Source: an uncultured Alphaproteobacteria bacterium
GTDB taxonomy: Bacteria > Pseudomonadota > Alphaproteobacteria > UBA2966
DNA: 64,000 nucleotides
Reading direction: 5' to 3'
NCBI GenBank assembly: GCA_958295725.1
Contig: OY282368.1
Span: forward strand, 1,198,501 to 1,262,500
The position numbers and the translations under genes were made by a program. The notes under the pieces are model-generated. The model saw only the letters and a program-made list of their open reading frames with translations, ran no database searches and was not told the origin of the DNA. Positions 53,292 to 62,129 of the stretch are shown here, piece by piece. Numbering within the stretch: position 1 is the first letter of the stretch; the number at the start of each line of letters is the position of its first letter.

Positions 53292-53700
53292 AACCGAACC
53301 AGGCCGCTCCCTCGACCTTTGTCGCCTCGCCGCGGACACGGCGAGCCGTCGGCCCGGTCCCTCGCGTCGACAGGAGATGAGGCGCTTCCCGCATCGGGAT
53401 CGCCCCGTAACCGTTCTCAAGCGGGCTTCTTCTCGTGTTCGGACTCCGCGAGACCGATTTCTGTCCTGGTTCAGGACATACGAGACGGGAGGGGGGTTCT
53501 TCGGCTGGGTGTTTGGCAAGGTACTGTGAGGTGGCCTCGGTTTGTCGGACAGCCTGGCGGCCAGGTTGAGGTGTATTCCAGTTGTCGCTCGGGCTGCCGG
53601 AGTCTCCTTGAATCGATCGATGAACCAGGACGGTCCCTTGGAGGACCGATCCCCGCCGGGTATCTTGCTGCCCGCGCGACCGTTCGGTGGAGGGGCACGC
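53292..53700. other. Intergenic region with IS481 remnant
   Basis: 409 bp before the molybdenum hydroxylase gene. It contains a decayed IS481 end in minus orientation (53462-~53560). The start of the next gene may lie inside this region (ATG 53620), but sequence there is not conserved-like. Confidence 0.5.
53462..53560 (-). mobile_element. Decayed IS481-family 3' end
   Basis: Begins with TGTCCTGGTTCAGGACA (53462-53478), identical to the left end of the intact IS at 62130. It continues with a frame that on the minus strand reads SQYLAKHPAEEPP, matching YLAGHSAEEPP of the 23.9-kb remnant and YLHSLTA of the intact transposase. Confidence 0.75.
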
Positions 53701-56028
53701 TTGGGTGAATTCGGTATCGGCCAGCCCGTCCCGCGTCTGGAGGATCCACGCCTCCTGCGGGGCGAGGGCGAGTTCGTCGACGATGTGCGTTTTCCGAACG
53801 AAGCCCAGGCCCACGTGCTCCGATCGCCGCGGCCCCACGCGGACATCCGCGGCATCGACATGTCGGCGGCTCTGGCATATCCCGGCGTCCTGACCGTGCT
53901 CACCGGTGCCGATGTCGAGGCCGACGGTCTCGGCGCCATTCCCAACATCGTGCCGCGCAACAGGCGCGACGGCTCGCCGATGTTCGTGCCGCCCCATACC
54001 GTTCTGGCGGTGGGGCGGGTCCGCTACGTCGGTGAGGGCGTTGCCCTGGTCGTGGCGGAGAGCGCGGAGGCCGCCGCCGAGGCCGCCGACCTCATCGTCG
54101 TCGAGTACGAGGACCTGCCCTTCGTCACCGGCACCGCCGCCGCCGTCGCGCCCGGGGCGCCCGCGATCTGGGAGGAAGCCCCGGACAACAATGCTTTCTT
54201 CTTCGAGCTCGGCGACAAGGGCGCGGTGGACGCCGCGTTCGCCTCGGCGGCGCGCGTCGTGGAGACGACGTTCGTGATTTCCCGGATCACGGCGAACCCG
54301 ATGGAGCCCAGGGCGGCCGTGGGGCGTTTCGACAGGCGCGACGGGCGCTGGACGCTCTACGCCAACGTCCAGCATCCGCATACGGTGCGCGGCATCATCT
54401 GTAGCGGCATACTGAAGGTTCCCGAGCACCGGCTGCGGGTCGTCGCCGCCGACGTGGGCGGCAGCTTCGGCATGAAGGGCATGGTGCACCCAGAAAATGT
54501 CCAGGTGTTGTGGGCCGCCCGGAAAGTGGGCCGTCCGGTCCGCTGGATGGCCACGCGCGGCGAGGGCCTTCTCGGCGACGCCCAGGCCCGGGACAACGTG
54601 TCGACGGCGAGGCTCGCGCTCGACGCCGACGGCCGGTTCCTCGCGCTCCACGTTTCGACGCTCGTCAATCTCGGCGCCTATCTGTCGATCTACGGCCCGC
54701 ATTGCGGCACCAACAACGTCGGCGGTCTCGTCGGCGTCTACGCGACGCCGCACGTCTACACCGATGTCGTCGGCGTCTACACCAACACCATGAACACGGG
54801 TCCCTACCGCGGTGCCGGGCGTCCCGAGGCCGGGTTCGCGATCGAGCGCGTGATCGATGTCGCGGCCCGCGAGCTGGGGCTGGACCGCGCCGAGCTCCGA
54901 CGCCGCAACACGATCCCGCCGGACGCTTTCCCTTACCGGACGCCGCTCACGTTCCGCTACGACAGCGGCGAGTTCGAGAAGAACATGGCCCGGGTCCTCG
55001 AGATCTCCGACCGCGCGGGGTTCGCCGAACGCCGCGCGGCGTCCCGCGGCCGTGGTCTTCTGCGCGGTTTCGGGCTCGCCAACTGCATCGAGATGGCCGG
55101 TCCCGCCGGCGTCGACGAGACCATGGAGATCAGATTGCACCCCGACGGGACGGCCACGGTCCTCGTTGGCACCGACGCCCAGGGCCAAGGGCACGAGACC
55201 ATGTATTCCCAGTACGTCAACGAGTTCCTGGGGCTGCCGCCGGGGGATGTCCGCGTCGTCGCCGCCGACACCGACGTCGTCGCGCGGGCGCGCGGCACCT
55301 TCGGTTCGCGCTCGTCCTGTGTCGGCGGCGCGGCGCTGAAGGAGGCGGCGGAGATCGTCGTCGAGAAGGGCCGGCGGGTCGCCGCCCATGTCCTGGAAAC
55401 GGCGCCCGACGACATCGAGTTCGACGACGGCGTCTTCCGGGTGGCGGGCACGGACCGGGAACTGGGGATCAGAGAGGTCGCCCGCGCCGCGTACAGGCTC
55501 GGCGCGCTGCCGGAAGGCATGGAACCCGGTCTCGGCGCCGTCCGCACCCACGTCCCGCCGGCATCGACCTATCCCAACGGGTGCCACGCCTGCGAGGTCG
55601 AGATCGACCCGGAGACGGGCGTCGTGGAGGTGCTGTCCTATCACGTGGTCGACGACGTCGGGCGGGCGATCAATCCGCTCCTCGTCCGGGGACAGATCCA
55701 CGGCGGCGTGTCGCAGGGGCTGGGGCAAGTGGTGGTGGAGCAGATCGTCTATGACGAGGAGTCGGGACAGCTGCTCACGGGGTCGTTCATGGACTACTGC
55801 ATGCCCCGGGCGGACGATATTCCCGACATGGAGATCGAACACAACGACGTGCCGACGACCGCGAATCCGATGGGCGTCAAGGGCGTGGGGGAGGCCGGCG
55901 CCGTCGGCGCCCTTCCGGCGGTCTACAGCGCCGTCACGGACGCCCTGTCGGAGCGGGGCATCGACGACTTCGACATGCCGGCGACGCCACAGCGCGTCTG
56001 GCGCGCTCTTCGACGGGCGAATGCCTGA
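53701..56028 (+). CDS. Xanthine dehydrogenase/CoxL-family molybdopterin-binding subunit
   Basis: 775 aa from a TTG at 53701, preceded by GTGGAGGGG and beginning GEFGIGQPVPRLEDPRLLRG, the usual family start. An ATG at 53620 would add 27 residues without a ribosome site. Mo-cofactor regions VVAADVGGSFGMKG, NTGPYRGAGRPEA, TDAQGQGHETM, FGSRSSCVGGAA and the catalytic Glu in GVKGVGEAGAVG are present. It lacks the AYxCSFR loop of form I CO dehydrogenase. No FAD or 2Fe-2S subunit genes are adjacent, so partners must be elsewhere. Confidence 0.88.
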   Translation: MGEFGIGQPVPRLEDPRLLRGEGEFVDDVRFPNEAQAHVLRSPRPHADIRGIDMSAALAYPGVLTVLTGADVEADGLGAIPNIVPRNRRDGSPMFVPPHTVLAVGRVRYVGEGVALVVAESAEAAAEAADLIVVEYEDLPFVTGTAAAVAPGAPAIWEEAPDNNAFFFELGDKGAVDAAFASAARVVETTFVISRITANPMEPRAAVGRFDRRDGRWTLYANVQHPHTVRGIICSGILKVPEHRLRVVAADVGGSFGMKGMVHPENVQVLWAARKVGRPVRWMATRGEGLLGDAQARDNVSTARLALDADGRFLALHVSTLVNLGAYLSIYGPHCGTNNVGGLVGVYATPHVYTDVVGVYTNTMNTGPYRGAGRPEAGFAIERVIDVAARELGLDRAELRRRNTIPPDAFPYRTPLTFRYDSGEFEKNMARVLEISDRAGFAERRAASRGRGLLRGFGLANCIEMAGPAGVDETMEIRLHPDGTATVLVGTDAQGQGHETMYSQYVNEFLGLPPGDVRVVAADTDVVARARGTFGSRSSCVGGAALKEAAEIVVEKGRRVAAHVLETAPDDIEFDDGVFRVAGTDRELGIREVARAAYRLGALPEGMEPGLGAVRTHVPPASTYPNGCHACEVEIDPETGVVEVLSYHVVDDVGRAINPLLVRGQIHGGVSQGLGQVVVEQIVYDEESGQLLTGSFMDYCMPRADDIPDMEIEHNDVPTTANPMGVKGVGEAGAVGALPAVYSAVTDALSERGIDDFDMPATPQRVWRALRRANA

Positions 56029-57058
56029 GACGGCGCCGGGCCGCGCTCCCGGTCGCGGACGGTTCCGGGTTCTGGGCCTGATCCTGGTTCTGTGCGCGGC
56101 CGCCTGCGCGCGCCCGACGCCGGCGCCCGTGGAGAACAAGGGCATGACCGGCTTCCCCGTCCCGGATCGACGTCCGGTGGACGCCGGATCCCCCTCCGAC
56201 CGGGTCGCCGACATCGTCGTGCGGAAGGGCGACACGGTCTGGGGGGTCTCGCGGCGTACCGGCGTTCCGGTCCGAGCCATCATCTCGGCGAACGACCTGA
56301 AGGCGCCGTTCGCGTTGCGGCCCGGACAGAAACTGACGATCCCCGCGGCCAGGCGCCACACGGTCCGAAGGGGCGAGACGATCTACGGGATTTCCCGACG
56401 TTACGGCGTCGATATGGCGAGTCTGGTCCGGCTCAACGAACTGAAGACGCCCTACACGATACGTCCGGACCAACGGCTGCGGCTTCCGGCCGGCGGCCGG
56501 CAGGCCGCTCCGCCCCGGCATGCGACGCGGATGCCGCCGGGCGGCGGCAAGTCGGCCGTGCGCGGGGCGGGGCGGGGCGCGGGCGGGGCGCCACCGCCAC
56601 GGGGCGGCTCCCTGTTCGTCTGGCCCACCGAAGGGCGTATCGTAGATGGCTACGGTGCCAAGGGAGGCGGACGGTATAACGACGGCGTCAACATCGCCGC
56701 CGTCCGCGGCCAGCCCGTGCGCGCGGCGGACAACGGCGTCGTCGCCTACGCCGGCAGCGAACTACGTGGCCTCGGGAACCTCCTCGTGATCCGGCACGCC
56801 GGAGGGTGGATCACGGCCTACGCGCACAACGAGGCGTTGCTGGTCAAACGCGGGGATGTCGTGAAACGAGGTCAGGTCGTCGGCCGGGTCGGCCAGACAG
56901 GGAACGTCCGGTCGCCGCAGCTTCATTTCGAGGTCCGCAAGGGAACGCGAACGGTCGACCCGACCCGTCACCTGCCCCGGCTCGCCTCAGGGCGCGTCGA
57001 GCCCGACCCCCAACCGCCCGGCCAGATCCTGGATGAACTGCCAGGCGACGCGGCCTGA
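56021..57058 (+). CDS. LysM/LytM (M23-like) lipoprotein, NlpD-like
   Basis: 345 aa. Lipobox in LILVLCAAACA. Two LysM domains (VRKGDTVWGVSRRTGVPVRAI; VRRGETIYGISRRYGVDMASL). A Pro/Gly/Arg linker, then a C-terminal LytM domain. Metal-site residues of active M23 enzymes (HxxxD) are replaced by NDGVN, while LHFEVR is retained. The domain is therefore probably non-catalytic and works as an amidase activator, like NlpD/EnvC. Overlaps the upstream gene by 8 nt. Its 3' end overlaps the convergent ATPase gene by ~70 bp. Confidence 0.85.
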   Translation: MPETAPGRAPGRGRFRVLGLILVLCAAACARPTPAPVENKGMTGFPVPDRRPVDAGSPSDRVADIVVRKGDTVWGVSRRTGVPVRAIISANDLKAPFALRPGQKLTIPAARRHTVRRGETIYGISRRYGVDMASLVRLNELKTPYTIRPDQRLRLPAGGRQAAPPRHATRMPPGGGKSAVRGAGRGAGGAPPPRGGSLFVWPTEGRIVDGYGAKGGGRYNDGVNIAAVRGQPVRAADNGVVAYAGSELRGLGNLLVIRHAGGWITAYAHNEALLVKRGDVVKRGQVVGRVGQTGNVRSPQLHFEVRKGTRTVDPTRHLPRLASGRVEPDPQPPGQILDELPGDAA

Positions 57059-57847
57059 ACGGGCTCCCCGGGTGACGGACCACTCGATGGCCTCCGCGCG
57101 CAACGAGTCCTCGTCTGCGGGAATCCCGTGGTACGCGACATAGCCGCGCACCATGGCGAGGAATTCGTCCTGGCTGCACGTATGGAAGCCGAGCCACAAC
57201 CCGAACCGGTCCGACAGCGACACCTTTTCCTCGACCGCCTCGGCCGGATTGATCGCGGTCGAACGCTCGTTCTCGATCATCTCGCGCGGCATGAGGTGCC
57301 GGCGGTTGGAGGTGGCGTAGAACACGACGCTTCGGGGTCGCCCCTCCAGACCGCCCTCGAGGACGGCCTTGAGGGACTTGAAGCCGGTGTCCCGCCCGTC
57401 GAAGGACAGGTCGTCACAGAACAGGATGCACCGCCGGTCCACGCTCGCCAGCAGCTTCAGCAGGTCGGGGAGGGACGGCACGTCCTCGCGGTGGATTTCC
57501 ACCAGGGCCAGCCCACCGCCGGAGTCGGCGTTCACCTCGGCGTGAATGGCCTTGACCAGAGAGCTCTTGCCCATGCCGCGGGCGCCCCAGAGCAGGGCGT
57601 TGTTGGCTGGCAGGCCGACGGCGAAACGCCGGGTGTTCTCGAGCAACGTGTCGCGGACGGAATCGATGCCTTTGAGCAGCTTCAGGTCAACGCGGTTGAC
57701 CTTGGCGACCGGCTCCAGGAGATGGCGTTCGGCGCGCCACACGTATGCCTCGGCGCCGTCGAGTCCGACGACTTCCGTCGGCGGCGAGATGCGTTCGAGT
57801 GCCTCGGCGATCCGGCGCAACAGCGGTTCGAGTTCCTCGTCGGGCAT
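56987..57847 (-). CDS. DUF815 family AAA-type ATPase
   Basis: 286 aa from ATG 57847 (GGAGG 11 nt upstream). Walker A WGARGMGKSSL (~87-97), Walker B-like CILFCDDLSFD, and sensor-region FYATSNRRHLMP, ending RSGRVAWQFIQDLAG. DUF815 proteins are predicted ATPases of unknown role, often near yajC/secDF as here. A TTG at 57946 would extend it by 33 residues up to the yajC start. Confidence 0.85.
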   Translation of the reverse strand: MPDEELEPLLRRIAEALERISPPTEVVGLDGAEAYVWRAERHLLEPVAKVNRVDLKLLKGIDSVRDTLLENTRRFAVGLPANNALLWGARGMGKSSLVKAIHAEVNADSGGGLALVEIHREDVPSLPDLLKLLASVDRRCILFCDDLSFDGRDTGFKSLKAVLEGGLEGRPRSVVFYATSNRRHLMPREMIENERSTAINPAEAVEEKVSLSDRFGLWLGFHTCSQDEFLAMVRGYVAYHGIPADEDSLRAEAIEWSVTRGARSGRVAWQFIQDLAGRLGVGLDAP

Positions 57848-57882
57848 CCTGTCCAGCGCCTCCCGCGCCGGGCGGGCGCGGT

Positions 57883-57910
57883 TTGCATATGGGGGGCGTG
57901 AAGCTATAGT
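57883..57910 (+). promoter_or_regulatory. Candidate promoter of the yajC-secDF operon
   Basis: TTGCAT (57883-57888) and TATAGT (57905-57910) with a 16-bp spacer, 37 bp before the yajC ATG, a good sigma-70-type match in an otherwise GC-rich stretch. Confidence 0.5.
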
Positions 57911-57946
57911 CCGGGCGAATTCGCGCTCGTCAACCGGGAACCGCAA

Positions 57947-58360
57947 ATGTTGATTTCACCTGCCTACGCCCAAGCTGGCGGCGGAGGGGTCGGCCTCTTC
58001 GAAGGCCTGTTGCCCCTCATCATCATCTTCGTGGTCTTTTATGTCCTGCTCATTCGACCGCAGCAGCGGAAGGCGAAACAACACCGCGAGCTGGTGGCAT
58101 CCGTGCGCCGGGGCGATGTCATAGTGACCGGCGGCGGGGTCGTCGGCAAGGTGACGAAGGTGGGGGAGACGGACGACATCACGGTGGAGATCGCCGAGGG
58201 TGTCCGCGTCCAGGTCGTCAAGGGTACCCTTTCCGACGTGCGGAGCAAGACGGAGCCCGTCAAGGGCGGCGCGCCGGCCGCGGGGGGCGCGCAATCGGGC
58301 GGCAGCCCGCTGGGCGGCCTGCTCGGATCGCTCGGGTTCGGTCGCAAACGGGGCGAATAG
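57947..58360 (+). CDS. yajC: Preprotein translocase subunit YajC
   Basis: 137 aa. N-terminal LISPAYAQAGG, one membrane helix LLPLIIIFVVFYVLLIRPQQRKAKQHRELV, then the GDVIVTGGGVVGKVTKV domain. The Gly-rich C-terminus is typical for alphaproteobacteria. Accessory to SecDF in the inner membrane. secD follows 19 nt later. Confidence 0.95.
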   Translation: MLISPAYAQAGGGGVGLFEGLLPLIIIFVVFYVLLIRPQQRKAKQHRELVASVRRGDVIVTGGGVVGKVTKVGETDDITVEIAEGVRVQVVKGTLSDVRSKTEPVKGGAPAAGGAQSGGSPLGGLLGSLGFGRKRGE

Positions 58361-58379
58361 ACGAACGCCGGGTCGCCGG

Positions 58380-59990
58380 ATGCTCTATTTCGCCAAATGG
58401 AAGACCGGGCTCGTCCTGGTTCTTTGCCTTGTGGGCCTCGTTTTCGCGGCACCGAACTTCGTCTCGGAGCGGTCCGCGGCGAGTCTTCCCACTTGGCTGC
58501 CTCACAAGCAGATAAATCTGGGGCTCGATCTCCAGGGCGGCTCGCACCTGCTGCTGGAGGTGGAGGTCGATGCCGTCATCGTCGAACGCCTCGAGTCCCT
58601 GATCGACTCGATCCGCACCGAACTCCGCCGCGAACGCATCGGCTACACCGGTCTGGGCGTGGCGGATGGTCGGGCGGTGAGGGTGCGTATCCGACAGGCC
58701 GACCGGGTCGATCGCGCTCTCGAACTGATCCGGGACTTGGGAAATCCGATGGCGCCCGACATCTTCGGCCAGGGCGGAGGCGTCGATATCGAGGTCTCCG
58801 CGGATTCGGACGCTCTGGTGACCGTGTCACTGACGGAGCAGGCGGTCCGCGACCGCAAGCGTTCGGCCGTGGAGCAGTCGATCGAGATCGTGCGCCGCCG
58901 GGTCGACGAGGTGGGCACGCGCGAGCCCGCGATCCAGCGTCAGGGCGAGGACCGCGTCCTGGTGCAGTTGCCGGGCGTGAAGGACCCGGACCGGATCAAG
59001 CGTCTTCTGGGCAAGACGGCGAAGCTCACGTTCCATCTGCTGGATACCACGACCCCGGTCGCCGATGCGCGGGCCGGCCGTATCCCTCCGGGTTCGCGGC
59101 TTCTCGAGGCCGATACCCAGGAGGAGGGCGCCGCCGAATACGTGGTGCGGAAGCGCGTCTACGTGAGTGGCGAGAACCTCGTCGACTCGCAACCCACCTA
59201 CGATCAGGGTCGGCCCGTCGTCAGTTTCCGCTTCGACGCCGTCGGCGGCAAGCGCTTCGGCGACGTGACCAGGGAGAACGTGGGCCGGCCGCTGGCGATC
59301 GTCCTCGACGACAAGGTGGTCAGCGCGCCGCAGATCCGGGAGCCGATCCTGGGAGGCTCGGGAATCATCACCGGTAACTTCACGGTGCAGCAGGCCAACG
59401 ACCTCGCCGTCCTGTTGCGGGCGGGCGCCTTGCCGGCGCCCCTGAAGATTCTCGAGGAACGCACCGTGGGGCCGGATCTCGGGGCCGACTCCATCCGGGC
59501 CGGCAAGATCGCCGGCGTCCTCGCGTTCGTCTTCGTCATGGTTTTCATGGGCATGGCGTACGGCCGGTTCGGAGTGGCGGCGGACATCGCCTTGCTGGTC
59601 AACATCGCCTTGATCGCGGGGGCGCTGTCGCTGCTTCAAGCCACGCTGACCCTGCCGGGCATCGCCGGGATCGTGCTGACCATCGGCATGGCGGTGGACG
59701 CCAACGTGCTCGTGTTCGAGCGCATCCGTGAAGAGGTCAGGACCGGCAAGACCCCGTTCGCGGCCGTCGAGGCCGGATACAGGCGCGCCCTCACCACCAT
59801 CGTCGACGCCAACGTGACGACGTTGATCGCCGCGATCCTGCTGTTCGAGTTCGGGTCGGGCCCGGTCAAGGGGTTCGCCGTCACTTTGGCGATCGGCATC
59901 GTCACGTCGATGTTCACGGCGATCACCGTCACACGCCTGATGATCGCTCAGTGGCTGCATCGTCGGCGGCCGGCCGCGCTGCCGATCTGA
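58380..59990 (+). CDS. secD: Protein translocase subunit SecD
   Basis: 536 aa. LGLDLQGGSHLLLEV near the first helix, the periplasmic P1 domain, then LPAPLKILEERTVGPDLG and the RND-like membrane domain with TIGMAVDANVLVFERIREE. Uses proton-motive force to pull substrates across the membrane. Same transcript as yajC and secF. Confidence 0.96.
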   Translation: MLYFAKWKTGLVLVLCLVGLVFAAPNFVSERSAASLPTWLPHKQINLGLDLQGGSHLLLEVEVDAVIVERLESLIDSIRTELRRERIGYTGLGVADGRAVRVRIRQADRVDRALELIRDLGNPMAPDIFGQGGGVDIEVSADSDALVTVSLTEQAVRDRKRSAVEQSIEIVRRRVDEVGTREPAIQRQGEDRVLVQLPGVKDPDRIKRLLGKTAKLTFHLLDTTTPVADARAGRIPPGSRLLEADTQEEGAAEYVVRKRVYVSGENLVDSQPTYDQGRPVVSFRFDAVGGKRFGDVTRENVGRPLAIVLDDKVVSAPQIREPILGGSGIITGNFTVQQANDLAVLLRAGALPAPLKILEERTVGPDLGADSIRAGKIAGVLAFVFVMVFMGMAYGRFGVAADIALLVNIALIAGALSLLQATLTLPGIAGIVLTIGMAVDANVLVFERIREEVRTGKTPFAAVEAGYRRALTTIVDANVTTLIAAILLFEFGSGPVKGFAVTLAIGIVTSMFTAITVTRLMIAQWLHRRRPAALPI

Positions 59991-59999
59991 GGGCGGGCG

Positions 60000-60959
60000 G
60001 TGAAGATGCGCCTCAGACTCGTTCCCGCGAAGACAAACATCGGGTTCATGGCCCATCGGGTCAAGGCGTTCGTCCTGTCGGGTGTCCTGTTCGTGGCGTC
60101 CATCGGGTTGTTCCTGGCGGTTGATCTGAACTACGGGATCGACTTCGAGGGCGGCATCCTGATCGAGGTGGGCACGCCGGGGCCGGCGGATCTCGGCCGT
60201 ATGCGCGGGGCCCTGTCGGGTCTGGATCTCGGCGAGGTGGCGTTGCAGGAGTTCGGCCGCGATACCGAGGTGTTGGTTCGCGTCGAGCGCCAGCCGGGGG
60301 ACTCCTCGGCGCAGCAGCGCGCGGTGGCGGCCGTGAAGGAGGCGCTGGCCGCGGAGATACCGGGCGAGCTCTCGTACCGCCGGGTGGAGTTCGTGGGGCC
60401 GAAGGTCAGCGCGGAACTGGTGCGCGCGGGCACGCTGGCGAGCGTTCTCGCGGTCGTCGCGATGCTGGTCTACATCTGGTTCCGTTTCGAGTGGCAGTTC
60501 GCCGTCGGCGCCGTGCTCGCCCTCGTCCACGACGTCGTGCTGACCATCGGGATCTTCGCGCTCACCCGGCTCGAATTCAATCTCTCCATCATCGCGGCGA
60601 TCCTGACCATCGTCGGCTACTCGGTGAACGACACGGTCGTGGTCTACGACCGCATCCGGGAGAACCTGCGCAAGTACCGTCGGATGCCGCTGATCGAGCT
60701 CCTGAACGTCAGCATCAATAACACGCTGTCGCGCACCACGATGACGTCCGCGACGACCCTCATCGCCCTGCTGACCCTGTTCTTCTTCGGGGGCGCGGTT
60801 ATCAAGGGCTTTACGTTCGCGATGATCTGGGGGGTGGTGGTCGGAACCTACTCGTCGATTTTCGTCGCCGCGCCCCTCCTCGTCTACATCGGTCTGCGCC
60901 GCGACGTCCCGGAGGCGGAGCCGGGCGACGGCGGAGGGGCTGCGGCCGATACGGGCTGA
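60000..60959 (+). CDS. secF: Protein translocase subunit SecF
   Basis: 319 aa from GTG 60000 (ATG 60006 equally possible). NYGIDFEGGILIEV, EFVGPKVSAELVRAG, and VGYSVNDTVVVYDRIRENLRKYR are the SecF signatures. Forms the SecDF complex. The Mth938-type gene begins 2 nt after its stop. Confidence 0.96.
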   Translation: MKMRLRLVPAKTNIGFMAHRVKAFVLSGVLFVASIGLFLAVDLNYGIDFEGGILIEVGTPGPADLGRMRGALSGLDLGEVALQEFGRDTEVLVRVERQPGDSSAQQRAVAAVKEALAAEIPGELSYRRVEFVGPKVSAELVRAGTLASVLAVVAMLVYIWFRFEWQFAVGAVLALVHDVVLTIGIFALTRLEFNLSIIAAILTIVGYSVNDTVVVYDRIRENLRKYRRMPLIELLNVSINNTLSRTTMTSATTLIALLTLFFFGGAVIKGFTFAMIWGVVVGTYSSIFVAAPLLVYIGLRRDVPEAEPGDGGGAAADTG

Positions 60960-60961
60960 GC

Positions 60962-61339
60962 ATGAACATCACGCCGCCGGTCCCGAGGGGACGTCAGGTC
61001 ATCCGGCGATACGGCGGCGGCGGGTTCTTCATCGCGGAACGGCGTTACACGGGATCGGTCCTGGTCTTCCGGGAGCGCGTCCTATCCTGGCTGGTGTCCG
61101 GCGTCGACGCGCTCTCCGTCGATGATTTCGCCGATGTCCGGAAGGCGTCGGACAACGTCGACATCCTGCTGATCGGGTGCGGGTTCGGGACTGCCGGTAT
61201 CGCTGACCGCGTCCGCGCCCGTCTACGGAGCGACGGGATCGTCGTCGAGCCGATGGATACCGGCGCGGCGTGCCGGACCTGGAACGTCCTCCTGTCGGAG
61301 GGGCGTCGGGCCGCTGCGGCCCTGATCGCCATCGAATAG
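60962..61339 (+). CDS. Mth938-like domain protein (NDUFAF3-type)
   Basis: 125 aa. GGGFFIAERRYTGSVLVF, VDILLIGCGFGTAG and a C-terminal TWNVLLSEGRRAAAALI match the MTH938/NDUFAF3 family, which in mitochondria helps assemble complex I. Always found just after secF in many alphaproteobacteria, usually followed by the phytoene-synthase-like gene that here lies 2 kb away. Confidence 0.9.
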   Translation: MNITPPVPRGRQVIRRYGGGGFFIAERRYTGSVLVFRERVLSWLVSGVDALSVDDFADVRKASDNVDILLIGCGFGTAGIADRVRARLRSDGIVVEPMDTGAACRTWNVLLSEGRRAAAALIAIE

Positions 61340-61366
61340 GGGTCCGACGGTGCGAACCGCGAGGTG

Positions 61367-61390
61367 ATCGGGGGCCCGAAGGCCCCCGAT
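61367..61390. terminator. Bidirectional stem-loop terminator
   Basis: ATCGGGGGCC pairs perfectly with GGCCCCCGAT over a CGAA tetraloop, between two convergent genes. Only a weak T content follows. Confidence 0.65.
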
Positions 61391-61414
61391 TCGTTCGACC
61401 GTCCTGCCCGCCGG

Positions 61415-61921
61415 TCAGTAGACGTTCTGCGCGCTCACCATGGCATAGAGCATGGGGATGGAAAGCATCGTGTTGACGCGCGATGTGAGACCGGCAAGGC
61501 GGGCGGCCTTGGGCCGTTCCTCGTCCGATACCTCCACTATGCCGAGGGCCTTCTTCTGGTTCGGCCAGATGATGAACCAGACGTTGAAGGCCATGATCAG
61601 GCCCAGCCACATGCCGAAGCCGATGGCGGCGTGCTTGGCCACGTTGTCCGTGAGGCCGAGGCTCAATGCCGGCCCCAGGTATCCCTGCATGTAGGCCAGG
61701 ATCAGGCCGAAGACGATCGTGGACAGTGCTGCCCAGCGGAACCAGAACAGCGCGGCGGGTGCGATGACTTTCGATATGGCGGGCTTCTGCTCGTCCGGGA
61801 TCTTGGGCATGCTCGGCGTCTGCACGAAGTTGAAGTACCAGAGCAGGCCGATCCACATGAAGCCGCTGAGCACGTGCAGCCAGCGAATGAAGAAGGTCCA
61901 CCAAGCGTAGTCGAGTTCCAT
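61415..61921 (-). CDS. PuuD-like (urate hydroxylase N-terminal type) membrane protein without cytochrome c domain
   Basis: 168 aa with four hydrophobic segments. FIRWLHVLSGFMWIGLLWYFNF, WFRWAALSTIVFGLILAYM and NVWFIIWPNQKKAL resemble the membrane domain of PuuD urate oxidases. Full PuuD carries a C-terminal cytochrome c domain, absent here. A heme or electron-transfer role is possible but unproven. A 30-aa membrane ORF directly precedes it. Confidence 0.8.
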   Translation of the reverse strand: MELDYAWWTFFIRWLHVLSGFMWIGLLWYFNFVQTPSMPKIPDEQKPAISKVIAPAALFWFRWAALSTIVFGLILAYMQGYLGPALSLGLTDNVAKHAAIGFGMWLGLIMAFNVWFIIWPNQKKALGIVEVSDEERPKAARLAGLTSRVNTMLSIPMLYAMVSAQNVY

Positions 61922-61939
61922 AGTCGGTCTCCCCTGTCC

Positions 61940-62032
61940 CTAGGCGCCGATCGCGTTGACGAGTATGACCATGACGACTGTTATCACGAGTCCCGAGATG
62001 ATCGTTCCGGTTAGTGAGTCCAGCGGATTCAT
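61940..62032 (-). CDS. 30-aa single-helix membrane protein upstream of the PuuD-like gene
   Basis: Sequence MNPLDSLTGTIISGLVITVV continues to a hydrophobic end VNAIGA. GAGGGAG lies 5 nt before the ATG, one of the best ribosome sites in the window for such a short frame. It ends 18 nt before the PuuD-like start, so it may be a small accessory subunit. Confidence 0.55.
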   Translation of the reverse strand: MNPLDSLTGTIISGLVITVVMVILVNAIGA

Positions 62033-62129
62033 TTGCGCTCCCTCGTTTGTGTAACGCCTCTTCGTCGTTGCGGATTCTCCCGACGAACCGAGCCGATTAT
62101 ATCAATACTATCCATATCACGATATCGAT

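Noticed and set aside
53173-56361. Very long minus-strand open frame opposite the molybdenum hydroxylase gene
   Set aside because: It is the antisense shadow of a GC-rich gene, rich in Arg/Gly/Pro/His without recognisable domains.
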